In this document: positions 27,330 to 35,055 of the stretch, piece by piece
Numbering within the stretch: position 1 is the first letter of the stretch
How the letters are laid out: the number at the start of each line of letters is the position of its first letter
Assembly (NCBI GenBank): GCA_017397065.1
Contig: JAFQKE010000026.1
Location: 1 to 64,000, forward strand
Length of the DNA stretch: 64,000 nt
From: Clostridia bacterium
GTDB lineage: Bacteria; Bacillota_A; Clostridia; Oscillospirales; Acutalibacteraceae
Direction: 5' to 3'
The notes under the pieces: generated by a model
The model's input: only the letters and a program-made list of their open reading frames with translations
Told to the model about the DNA's origin: nothing
Database searches by the model: none
Translations under genes and position numbers: made by a program

Positions 27330-28730
27330 ATGAAACCCTTTATGGACAAAGATTTTATTTTAAACACCGAAACCGCTAAAGTGCTTTATCACGAAGTCGC
27401 CGCAAAAATGCCGATTATTGACTACCACTGTCATATAGAAGCTAAGGAAATTGCCGAAGACAGAAAATTTGATAATATAGCTCAGGTTTGGCTTGGCGGC
27501 GACCATTACAAATGGCGTGCAATGCGTATTTGCGGCACTCCGGAGCGATGCGTTACCGGTGATGCAAGTGACTGGGAAAAGTGGCTTGCATTTTGTACTG
27601 CCGCACCAAAAATGATTGGCAGCCCCCTCTATCATTGGGCTCACTTAGAGCTTCAGCGTTACTTCGGAATCACCGAAACATTAAGCGAGGATACCGCAGA
27701 AAAAATCTGGAATGAATGTAACGAACAGCTTAAAACCCTCACCGTTCGCAAGATGATTGAAAAATCCAATGTAGAAATCATCTGCACCACCAACGACCCC
27801 GTTGAAACCCTCCCCTACCACAAGAAGATTGCGGCGGATACCACCTTTAAAACCAAGGTTTATCCTGCCTTCCGCCCCGACAAGGCCGTTAATATTGATA
27901 AAGCAGGCTTTGCCGATTACATAAACTCTCTTGCAGAGGTTTGGGGCAAAAAGATTGAGTCCTTTGCCGATGTTAAGGCAGCAATTATCAGCAGAATTGA
28001 ATACTTTGCAGAAAACGGTTGTCGTGCCGCCGACCACGGCTTGGATTACGTTCCCTTTAAGGTTTTGGACGATGCCGCACTTGATGCTGCATTTAAAAAG
28101 GCTATGAAAGGCGAAGCCCTTACCGCCGCTGAAATTGACGGCTACAAAACCGCCCTTATCGCCTGCTGTGCCGCTGAATATGCAAAACGTGAGTGGGTTA
28201 TGGAGCTTCATTATGGTGTTATACGCAACACCAACTCAGCTATGTTTAAACGCCTTGGCCCCGATACCGGTTATGATGCGGTAGACCAGCATCTTGATGC
28301 CGCAAATCTCGCCTATCTTTTAGACCTGCTCGTCTCCTCTGATACACTTCCCCGAACAGTTATCTTCCCCATCGACCCCTCTCACAACACCTCGGTTGAA
28401 ACCATCTGCGGTGCATTTCAGGCAGAGGGTATCAAGGGCAGAGTTCAGCAGGGTGCCGCTTGGTGGTTCAATGACACCAAAGCAGGTATGGAAGCTCAGC
28501 TTAAAGCCTTCTCTGACCTTTCTGTGCTTGGTTGCTTCATCGGTATGCTTACCGACAGCCGCAGCTTCCTCTCATACACACGTCACGAATATTTCCGCAG
28601 AATCCTCTGCAACTACATTGGCGACCTTGTAGAAAATGGCGAATACCCTGCAGATATGCCTCGCCTTAAAGCCATTGTTGAGGACATCTGCTGTAACAAC
28701 GCCCGTGCCTACTTCGGTTGGGATAAATAA
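27330..28730 (+). CDS. uxaC: Glucuronate isomerase
   Basis: 466 aa from the ATG at 27330 (GGAGGTAATATTT). It converts glucuronate to fructuronate (and galacturonate to tagaturonate), the first step of uronate use. The metal-binding start is PIIDYHCHIEAKEIAED. RKMIEKSNVEIICTTNDPVE and GMLTDSRSFLSYTRHEYFRRILC are typical. Length is normal. It stands alone: none of uxuA, uxuB, kdgK or a regulator is in the window. Confidence 0.95.
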   Translation: MKPFMDKDFILNTETAKVLYHEVAAKMPIIDYHCHIEAKEIAEDRKFDNIAQVWLGGDHYKWRAMRICGTPERCVTGDASDWEKWLAFCTAAPKMIGSPLYHWAHLELQRYFGITETLSEDTAEKIWNECNEQLKTLTVRKMIEKSNVEIICTTNDPVETLPYHKKIAADTTFKTKVYPAFRPDKAVNIDKAGFADYINSLAEVWGKKIESFADVKAAIISRIEYFAENGCRAADHGLDYVPFKVLDDAALDAAFKKAMKGEALTAAEIDGYKTALIACCAAEYAKREWVMELHYGVIRNTNSAMFKRLGPDTGYDAVDQHLDAANLAYLLDLLVSSDTLPRTVIFPIDPSHNTSVETICGAFQAEGIKGRVQQGAAWWFNDTKAGMEAQLKAFSDLSVLGCFIGMLTDSRSFLSYTRHEYFRRILCNYIGDLVENGEYPADMPRLKAIVEDICCNNARAYFGWDK

Positions 28731-28771
28731 TCTATAATCATTATAATTATAACTCAAGGTGGTGACAGAAT

Positions 28772-29830
28772 ATGAACTCTGAAAAGGTGCTTATAGGTAT
28801 GAGCGGTGGAGTGGATAGTTCTGCCGCCGCCTTACTGCTTATGAATATGGGGTATGATACCGCCGGCATAACCCTCCGCCTTTGGGAGGGGGAGAAATGC
28901 GGCTCATTAAATGACATTGCAGATGCCGCCGCTGTATGCGAAAAGCTTGGTATTGAACACCATGTTTTAGATTTTAAAAAAGAGTTTGAAAAGTATGTTA
29001 TAGATAAATTCATTGCCGAATATCAAAACGGCAACACCCCAAATCCCTGCATTGAGTGTAACCGCTATATAAAATTCGGTGCTATGCTGGACTCGGCCTT
29101 AGAAATCGGAGCCCAAAAAATTGCAACAGGTCACTATGCCAAGGTTAAAAAGCAGGGCGACCGCTTTGTGGTTGTTAAGCCTGAGGACAAGGCTAAAGAT
29201 CAGTCTTATGTGCTTTACTCTTTAACCCAACATCAGCTCAGTCACGCCATTATGCCGCTTGGCGATTTTACCAAGGCGGAGGTGAGGGCGCTGGCAGAGG
29301 AAAACGGGCTTATAACCGCCCACAAGTCGGATAGTCAGGACATATGCTTTGTTCCCGATGGCGACTATACCGAGTTTATTTCCAAAAGACTTGGCATCAC
29401 ATTCCCCGAGGGCGATTATGTAGACGTAGACGGGAATGTAATAGGCAGGCACAAGGGTATGATTCGCTACACCACAGGCCAAAGAAAAGGACTTGGAATG
29501 GGATTCGGTAGGCCGATGTTTGTTCTGGATAAAATCCCAAAGGATAACAGGGTGATTTTAGGAGATGAAGACCGACTTTTTAAAAAGCAGGTGCTTGTTA
29601 AAAATGTGAACTTTATGGCTATGGATAGGCTTGATTCACCCCTTAATTGTGCAGGCAAGCTCCGTTATCGACATATTGAGCAGCCCTGCCGAATTATTCC
29701 GCTGGACGAAAACACCTTGCTTGCGGAATTTGACTCACCCCAAAGAGCCCCAACCGCAGGTCAAGCCGCCGTTTTTTATGACGGCGATACCGTAATCTGC
29801 GGCGGAGTTATAACAAAAGAATTAAGTTAA
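28772..29830 (+). CDS. mnmA: tRNA-specific 2-thiouridylase
   Basis: 352 aa. It thiolates U34 of Glu/Gln/Lys tRNAs. The PP-loop is MSGGVDSSAAALLL at residues 9-22. Catalytic Cys lie in NPCIECNRYIKFG and in SQDICFVPDGDY. The TTGQRKGLGMG segment and a C-terminal beta-barrel are present. GGTGGTGA ribosome site. A terminator follows at 29883-29932. Confidence 0.96.
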   Translation: MNSEKVLIGMSGGVDSSAAALLLMNMGYDTAGITLRLWEGEKCGSLNDIADAAAVCEKLGIEHHVLDFKKEFEKYVIDKFIAEYQNGNTPNPCIECNRYIKFGAMLDSALEIGAQKIATGHYAKVKKQGDRFVVVKPEDKAKDQSYVLYSLTQHQLSHAIMPLGDFTKAEVRALAEENGLITAHKSDSQDICFVPDGDYTEFISKRLGITFPEGDYVDVDGNVIGRHKGMIRYTTGQRKGLGMGFGRPMFVLDKIPKDNRVILGDEDRLFKKQVLVKNVNFMAMDRLDSPLNCAGKLRYRHIEQPCRIIPLDENTLLAEFDSPQRAPTAGQAAVFYDGDTVICGGVITKELS

Positions 29831-29882
29831 AAGCGGATGTAAAAAACAAAGTTTATTACAGCCCTTTAAATAAGAATAAAAT

Positions 29883-29932
29883 AAAAAATCTGCAATAAAA
29901 GTGTGAAAAATGCACTTTCGTTGCAGATTTTT
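29883..29932 (+). terminator. Terminator after mnmA
   Basis: AAAAATCTGCAA and TTGCAGATTTTT arms, with a second AAAGTG/CACTTT pairing inside. Confidence 0.85.
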
Positions 29933-29956
29933 ATGTTTATAAATAAATATATGTAT

Positions 29957-30074
29957 TAGGCAGATAAATTGTTGTTTAAAACGTGTGACGTTTCATCCAA
30001 TTCCGAATAGGTTTTATTCGTTTGGCTAAATCTCGTTCCGCGGCCGGAAAGCAGGCAGATAAATTGTGGTTTAT
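29957..30074. repeat. Two direct copies of a GCAGATAAATTGT motif around a short filler
   Basis: GCAGATAAATTGTTGTTTA (near 29960) and GCAGATAAATTGTGGTTTA (near 30055) are direct copies with one mismatch. The same motif forms the ends of the repeat at 49498-49754, so this looks like debris of that element. No gene is visible between 29831 and 30362. Confidence 0.45.
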
Positions 30075-30097
30075 CGCAGAGATTCAACCCTCACACC

Positions 30098-30180
30098 GTA
30101 GGGACAGGCCTCCTGGACTGTCCGAGAAAGCTCTTTAATTCAGCGTTTTTTATCGGACAATCGAGGACGCTTGTCCCTAC
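30098..30180. repeat. Small palindromic MITE-like element
   Basis: 83 bp flanked by imperfect inverted ends: GTAGGGACAGGCCTCCTGGA on the left and, read from the other strand, GTAGGGACAAGCGTCCTCGA on the right. The pairing continues into TGTCCG. The transcript would fold on itself almost completely. A related GTAGGGAACGGGCTTG... stretch is near 49540. Confidence 0.65.
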
Positions 30181-30220
30181 AGATGTTAAATATAATCACA
30201 TCTTCAAACTATAATTTGTA

Positions 30221-30386
30221 TAAAAACAGCGGTATAGCTCAAAAAGAGCTATACCGCTAATTTGATTTATTTTAGGTGGTTAATTTTGGGGGGAGGTTTG
30301 AGTTAGTTGGAAACGGTCTTGAACATTTCAAACTTATTACCTATTACCTCTTACTTTTTACCTCAAAATTCCATCCCTGTGTTTAT
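30221..30386. repeat. Repeat element copy E0 (left part missing)
   Basis: Contains the hairpin AGCGGTATAGCTC/GAGCTATACCGCT (30228-30258), the GGTGGTTAATTTTGG stretch, and the long right end shared with copies E3 and E4 (GGTCTTGAACATTTCAAAC, then TTACCTATTACCTC). It ends inside the last codons of the lipoprotein gene at 30363. The left end (GACAGGGGACGG...) is absent. Confidence 0.75.
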
Positions 30387-31133
30387 GTCCCACGCTTTTC
30401 CCGTTCCGTCCTCTTGAATTTCAATAGTTCCTGATTGAAATTTAGGATCGTAAAAGATTCCGTTAAGTTCTGCGATATATTCATTATCGCTGACTTTGTT
30501 GACATAAATGGTTTTTGTTTGTTCTAGTTCTGCAATAACAATATTTTGGTATTTTTTTTGCAGAGTATATGTTTTTTTGTATTCATAATCATATGGGGTG
30601 TGGGGGATTCTATCTATTCTACCTCTTTGCCAAGTTTTTTTTAGCTGATTCAACAAATTGTTGAAATCATGCGAATTCATTGATATAAAAACTCTAGAGA
30701 TGGCTATAGTTGGAAAATCATCAATAGAATCACTTGGCCACGAAAAATAATAACTACTATAAGTATAATTGATCGCACCGCTGGTAATCTTGATTTTATT
30801 TGATAAATCAACTTCAAAAAGATCAACGATAGTATTATAAACTTCTTCCTTGCTTAATAAATCCGGTGCTTTTTTCGTTTCTGGAGTTGGTAGATGATAA
30901 ATATCAATAGACGAATTTTCATTAACAGCACTACTTGATTTATATTTAGGATTTATTTTTGATACAGACTCAGGAATATCGCTTGTATTATTGTTTTTAG
31001 AATTAGAACTTTCAATAATAGAAATATTTGTTGAAGAATTATTTTCATTGCTGGTTTTATTGTTGATTTTGGAACAACCGCAAACCCCAAATACAACTGA
31101 TAACACCAAACAAATACAAATAATTTTTAACAT
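30363..31133 (-). CDS. Lipoprotein of unknown function
   Basis: 256 aa with GGAGG ribosome site and ATG. The signal peptide ends in VCGC, followed by a long Ser/Asn-rich linker (about 24-85) and a folded C-terminal domain. I recognise no known domain. The end, GTIEIQEDGTGKAWDIN, resembles the end of the next lipoprotein (GELEIQPDGSAKVVN), suggesting the two are paralogues. The final NTGMEF and the stop are encoded by the end of repeat E0. First of a same-strand series of small genes, each separated by a repeat. Confidence 0.75.
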   Translation of the reverse strand: MLKIICICLVLSVVFGVCGCSKINNKTSNENNSSTNISIIESSNSKNNNTSDIPESVSKINPKYKSSSAVNENSSIDIYHLPTPETKKAPDLLSKEEVYNTIVDLFEVDLSNKIKITSGAINYTYSSYYFSWPSDSIDDFPTIAISRVFISMNSHDFNNLLNQLKKTWQRGRIDRIPHTPYDYEYKKTYTLQKKYQNIVIAELEQTKTIYVNKVSDNEYIAELNGIFYDPKFQSGTIEIQEDGTGKAWDINTGMEF

Positions 31134-31198
31134 ATAATTACCTCCGTTTTATTCTAAAGATCATCTATCATACGATTAATAGAATTATAATATTTTAA

Positions 31199-31432
31199 AG
31201 ACAGGGGACGGTTCTATGTCTTACGGAACGGTCGAGACCGTTCCCTACTTTTCTTCTTTAATTTTATTATACACGGAGAGGGAATATTTGTCAATTGAGA
31301 GGCGGTTGCTTTGCCGAACGATACCAAAAAACAAGCGGTATAGCTCGCTCGAGCTATACCGCTTGTTTGATTTTAGGTGGTTAATTTGGAGGGGTAGGTT
31401 CGATTCTGTCAAGACACAGAACCGTCCCCTGT
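31199..31432. repeat. Repeat element copy E1 with inverted ends
   Basis: 234 bp. The left end AGACAGGGGACGGTTCTATG is matched by the right end CAGAACCGTCCCCTGT as an inverted repeat. Inside: GGAACGGTCGAGACCGTTCC, a perfect palindrome; then GGCGGTTGCTTTGCCGAACG; then a 16-bp-arm hairpin ACAAGCGGTATAGCTC/GAGCTATACCGCTTGT (31331-31366). No reading frame of its own. Confidence 0.88.
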
Positions 31433-32245
31433 ATTTACAACTTTAGCAGAACCATCAGGTTGGATTTCAAGTTCACCTACTAAATAATCAGGATTATTTA
31501 GTCTTGAATCAAAATGGAATGCGTACATACCATTTTCTTTTTCATAAATCAATATAGGAATCATTGCAGTTCCCAAACTACCATTAAAAATGTTTTTCAG
31601 TCCGCCAACAAGGTCTATGTAAAATACATTGCTTTGAGTAATAAAAAGATCTTGATATCTTGGCAAAACCATGGGATAATCGTATACACCTTCCTCTGGA
31701 GTTGTTATTATTTTTTCAGGAAATTGTGATAAAAAAGCTTGTAATTCTTCAGGCTTGAATTCTCCAACAAAATCTTCAAATGATACTGACTGCTCAGATA
31801 AAACATGTTCTTGTTCAAATGTGCATATGATAGTTCCTTTTGTAAAAATCAAAGATTCAGGAAGATCTATTTTTGTCGAAAGAGAAGAGGTTGAATAAAT
31901 CAATTTTTCAATAAATTCAGATAGTTCATTTTTTGACATGTTTTTCGCTTTTTTAGTATTTACTTGATGATTCTTTACATATTCATACCTTTTTTTATCA
32001 GCAAGATCAATTTCGCTACTTACTTTTTTATGCGATTTTGACGAGGTATTGTTTTGATTTTGTGAAGAAATTGCACTTTGAGATTTTGAAGTTTCTGTTT
32101 TGTAAGATGATGTATGGTTTTCTGATGTTTGAGCATAAATACTTGTATTAGGAAAATCTTCTACACCGGTTTCTATAGATTGACACCCAACAATACCTGT
32201 AGCGCAAATCAACATAAAAGTAATTATCAATCGTATTCTCAACAA
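31409..32245 (-). CDS. Lipoprotein of unknown function, paralogue of the preceding one
   Basis: 278 aa, TTG start after GGGAGGG. Signal peptide with lipobox GIVGC, Ser/Lys-rich linker to about residue 85, then a folded domain of about 190 residues with no motif I recognise. The last eight codons (NTGDGSVS and stop) are read from the right end of repeat E1, so the native C-terminus seems to have been replaced by the insertion or was built with it. Confidence 0.72.
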   Translation of the reverse strand: MLRIRLIITFMLICATGIVGCQSIETGVEDFPNTSIYAQTSENHTSSYKTETSKSQSAISSQNQNNTSSKSHKKVSSEIDLADKKRYEYVKNHQVNTKKAKNMSKNELSEFIEKLIYSTSSLSTKIDLPESLIFTKGTIICTFEQEHVLSEQSVSFEDFVGEFKPEELQAFLSQFPEKIITTPEEGVYDYPMVLPRYQDLFITQSNVFYIDLVGGLKNIFNGSLGTAMIPILIYEKENGMYAFHFDSRLNNPDYLVGELEIQPDGSAKVVNTGDGSVS

Positions 32246-32323
32246 CTAAATACCCTCCCATTACTAATAATGACTGAGAATTTCTATCATATCAACTAAA
32301 AATAATCCTGTAATATTCCCAAA

Positions 32324-32578
32324 AGACAGGGGACGGTTCTATGTCTTGTTAGATTGGAACAAATCAGTTCCCCTGATATATAATTTAAGATAAGCGTTTC
32401 GCTGATTTTATAATACCATTTTTATGTATATTTGTCAATTGAGAGGCGGTTGCTTTGCCGAACGATACCAAAAAACAGCGGTATAGCTCAAAAAGAGCTA
32501 TACCGCTTGTTTGATTTTAGGTGGTTAATTTTGGAGGGGGGATTCGATTCTGTCAAGACACAGAACCGTCCCCTGTCT
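32324..32578. repeat. Repeat element copy E2 with inverted ends
   Basis: 255 bp with the same ends as E1. The inner left third differs (a GTTAGATTGGAAC stretch replaces the GGAACGGTCGAGACC palindrome), but TTGTCAATTGAGAGGCGG, the AGCGGTATAGCTC hairpin (32477-32507) and the right end are conserved. A second partial right end (CTGTCTTTATTC, AACTGTCCCCTG) follows at 32580-32612. Confidence 0.85.
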
Positions 32579-32619
32579 TTATTCCCTGTCTTTATTCTAA
32601 CTGTCCCCTGATTGATTTT

Positions 32620-33243
32620 TTAATGAAACTGCTCTTTTGGCCAAGAGGTTCCGGGCGGTGGGTCTCTTTCTAAACAAGCCATTATATTCAAAATATATAC
32701 ATCGAAATCATTATAGTAAATAAATCTCAAATGAGCAGAATTATTTCCTACTGTAGGATTCCATTTTTCGGATATTTCAAAATAAGTGGATATTCCTCTT
32801 TGTTCTTGCGTTCGTGAAATTAGTTCATATTTTCCATAACGAGCTATCCATCTATCATCATTCCTTAAATGTTCCAACATTTCCAAAGCATCACTTTTTT
32901 TAATAATAGTATATATGTAAACATCCATATAACGCTCACTTATGTCCACATCATTCCAATCTGTTTCATCAGTAATTTTGGGTATAAAAAAGTATTCCGG
33001 TAGAGAAAATCCGGCGAGTTTTTTAAATAATTTCAAAAATTCTTCTTTTTCTTTTAACAGGCCTTTATCTTCTTCTACTAATTTTAATTTTTCATTATCA
33101 GGGTACCAATAATCGGCAGGCTCTAGTGTTCTTTCATCAACTTTACGCTCATTGATAGTTGATATTTCTTTTTTATCTGCACAACCAGTAAGCACAAGAA
33201 ATAAGGTTAAAAACGCAACTATGATTTTTATATATTTTTGCAA
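32620..33243 (-). CDS. Small lipoprotein of unknown function
   Basis: 207 aa, TTG start after AGAGGTGG. Signal peptide ends in VLTGC. The mature part has an FKKLAGFSLPEYFFIP segment, then a beta-rich stretch and a Pro-rich end (DPPPGTSW). It shares a loose layout with the protein at 34510 (F.KL....LP, then KK.D, then a late acidic beta end), suggesting a common fold, but identity is low by eye. Function unknown. Confidence 0.7.
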   Translation of the reverse strand: MQKYIKIIVAFLTLFLVLTGCADKKEISTINERKVDERTLEPADYWYPDNEKLKLVEEDKGLLKEKEEFLKLFKKLAGFSLPEYFFIPKITDETDWNDVDISERYMDVYIYTIIKKSDALEMLEHLRNDDRWIARYGKYELISRTQEQRGISTYFEISEKWNPTVGNNSAHLRFIYYNDFDVYILNIMACLERDPPPGTSWPKEQFH

Positions 33244-33280
33244 AATACCACCTCTTATAAAATTATTTGTGAATTATAAA

Positions 33281-33564
33281 AGACAGGGGACGGTTCTATG
33301 TCTTACGGAACGGTCGAGACCGTTCCCTACTTTTCTTCTTTAATTTTATTATACACGGAGAGGGAATATTTGTCAATTGAGAGGCGGTTGCTTTGCCGAA
33401 CGATACCAAAAACAGCGGTATAGCTCAAAAGAGCTATACCGCTTGTTTGATTTTAGTTGGTTAATTTGGGAGAGAGATTTTGGTTAGTTTGAAACGGTCT
33501 TGAACATTTCAAACTTATTACCTATTACCTCTTACTTTTTACCTCAAAATCCCGTCCCATGTCT
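33281..33564. repeat. Repeat element copy E3
   Basis: 284 bp. The left half is nearly identical to E1, including the GGAACGGTCGAGACCGTTCC palindrome and the hairpin (33414-33443). The right half carries the longer version shared with E0 and E4 (GGTCTTGAACATTTCAAAC, TTACCTATTACCTC) before the end CGTCCCATGTCTTT. Confidence 0.88.
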
Positions 33565-34072
33565 TTATTTTAATTATAACTTCATTAATTCTTCTTAAAA
33601 TATTTTCCGTCGAAAATATATCCGCAAAATCGTCTGAACATTCAAAGTCTTCAGGTAATTCCGGATGTTCTTTTACTTTTTTGCAAATGCTTAATATATA
33701 ATTTTTAATTTCATCTTTCTTTAAAAATTCCTTTGGTATACGGTTAGCGAGCACTTCACACAAATACATCCTATCAAAAGAATCCATTTCGGGTTCAATC
33801 TTAGGGCAAACCTCAATTATTGGGCTTATATATTCATATAAATCAAAATCATTAATATAATTTATAGTATGACTTAAAATTACTATTCTTGTGCCAGAAT
33901 CAAAATCACGGCACACTTTAATTAAATTTTCTTTGATTTCTTCTTCTGCCCATTTCCTTTCTATTTCTTTTGGCACATTATAGCTTTTATATTCGTCAAG
34001 AACAAGATCACGCCCCATGTGAAATGCGTTTCCTCCATGTGTAACAAATATCTCTCGTGCTCTTTCGTACAT
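33539..34072 (-). CDS. Small cytosolic protein of unknown function (possible immunity-type protein)
   Basis: 177 aa, ATG after GAGGTG. No signal peptide. Mostly helical, acidic and rich in Asp/Glu/Ile. I recognise no motif. Its last residues (KTWDGILR and stop) are encoded by the end of repeat E3. It directly follows a truncated reading frame (34085-34213). A C-terminal fragment followed by a small helical protein is the order seen in toxin/immunity pairs, but this is inference from layout only. Confidence 0.6.
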   Translation of the reverse strand: MYERAREIFVTHGGNAFHMGRDLVLDEYKSYNVPKEIERKWAEEEIKENLIKVCRDFDSGTRIVILSHTINYINDFDLYEYISPIIEVCPKIEPEMDSFDRMYLCEVLANRIPKEFLKKDEIKNYILSICKKVKEHPELPEDFECSDDFADIFSTENILRRINEVIIKIKTWDGILR

Positions 34073-34084
34073 TTTAACACCTCT

Positions 34085-34213
34085 TTATTTTATTGCTTTC
34101 CAAAGGTTTTTACCATTTTCCATTATTTCTTCATATTCAGTAACACCTAAAGTTTTTAAATACTTTACTTCTTCTAAAGAATACCCTGTGGCAGTTTTGG
34201 GGTTGATAGTAAA
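34085..34213 (-). pseudogene. 3' remnant of a gene cut by repeat E4
   Basis: An open frame without a start enters from the repeat end and reads TINPKTATGYSLEEVKYL, continuing KTLGVTEYEEIMENG and ending LWKAIK before a TAA at 34085. It sits 12 bp upstream of the 177-aa gene. The 5' part is gone and E4 begins 4 bp away, so the remnant is probably the C-terminal end of a larger protein displaced by the element. Confidence 0.6.
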
Positions 34214-34217
34214 AAAA

Positions 34218-34505
34218 AGACAGGGGACGGTTCTATGTCTTACGGAACGGTCGAGACCGTTCCCTACTTTTCTTCTTTAATTTTATTATACACGGAGAGG
34301 GAATATTTGTCAATTGAGAGGCAGTTGCTTTGCCGAACGATACCAAAAAACAGCGGTATAGCCCCAAAAGAGCCATACCGCTTGTTTGATTTTAGATGGT
34401 TAATTTTGGGGTGGAGGTTTAAGTTAGTTTAGAACGGTCTTGAACATTCCAAACTTATTACCTATTACCTCTTACTTTTTACCTCAAAATTCCGTCCCCT
34501 GTCTT
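34218..34505. repeat. Repeat element copy E4
   Basis: 288 bp, nearly identical to E3 over most of its length. Its hairpin (34352-34382) has two mismatched positions (AGCGGTATAGCCC against AGCCATACCGCT), so this copy has begun to decay. It ends CCGTCCCCTGTCTTT, 4 bp before the stop of the next gene. Confidence 0.88.
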
Positions 34506-34509
34506 TTCT

Positions 34510-35043
34510 CTAATATCCATAGTCGTTAACCTCAGAAGCATCCCAACATTCTTCTCCTAACGGTGGCTCTGCTAAACTTGCATACAGTGTGTATGTTTTA
34601 CCTTCATCGGCTGAAAAGAAAATAATTGTTTTTGCAAAAATATTAGTCCCGTAACCGTTTGTAACAGTGATATTATAATAAGTATCATATTTGTTGCCAT
34701 TCCAACCTAATTCTTTTATTCGGAGTTCATGTACATTTCGTTTCATTTTATTTGCTATTTCTTTTTTCCACTTAATACCGTTTGAATCAAGCTGGTTTTT
34801 TATATTAATATAATCTTTTTTAAAAAGTTTCATATTAATATGAACACCCGATGTTCCATTTTTATATTTACAGATTTCAGCATCCTCTAATATTTCTACG
34901 GAATCTGGAAGTTCAACACTTACCAATTTTTCGAATTTTGAAACAACTTTTTTCTCATTTATCTTGGTAAGCAAAATATTTATTGTTCCTATAATAAGTA
35001 CAATACACAACAATATACATATTATAACAATTATTTTCTTCAC
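34510..35043 (-). CDS. Small membrane-anchored protein of unknown function
   Basis: 177 aa, GTG start after GGAGG. One N-terminal hydrophobic helix (IIVIICILLCIVLIIGTINIL) with no lipobox, then a soluble extracytoplasmic domain with FEKLVSVELPDSVEIL and a beta-rich C-terminus. It begins 12 bp after the stop of the 1587-aa exported protein, so the two are co-transcribed. If the giant protein is an effector, this is the natural candidate for its immunity partner; that is inference. Confidence 0.7.
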   Translation of the reverse strand: MKKIIVIICILLCIVLIIGTINILLTKINEKKVVSKFEKLVSVELPDSVEILEDAEICKYKNGTSGVHINMKLFKKDYINIKNQLDSNGIKWKKEIANKMKRNVHELRIKELGWNGNKYDTYYNITVTNGYGTNIFAKTIIFFSADEGKTYTLYASLAEPPLGEECWDASEVNDYGY

Positions 35044-35055
35044 TCATGTTCCTCC

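Noticed and set aside
29831..30362. tRNA or small RNA gene in the gap after mnmA
   Set aside because: I looked for cloverleaf arms and TTCRA-type loops and found only repeat debris and palindromes.
31216..31446. Short reading frame inside repeat E1 (similar one in E4 at 34235)
   Set aside because: It is a by-product of the repeat: it crosses the palindromes, has no ribosome site, and is not preserved in E2.
30221..34505. Gene-repeat units as an integron cassette array
   Set aside because: No integron integrase or attI is seen, the repeats are not of attC size or shape, and they carry MITE-like inverted ends. Kept only as a loose analogy.
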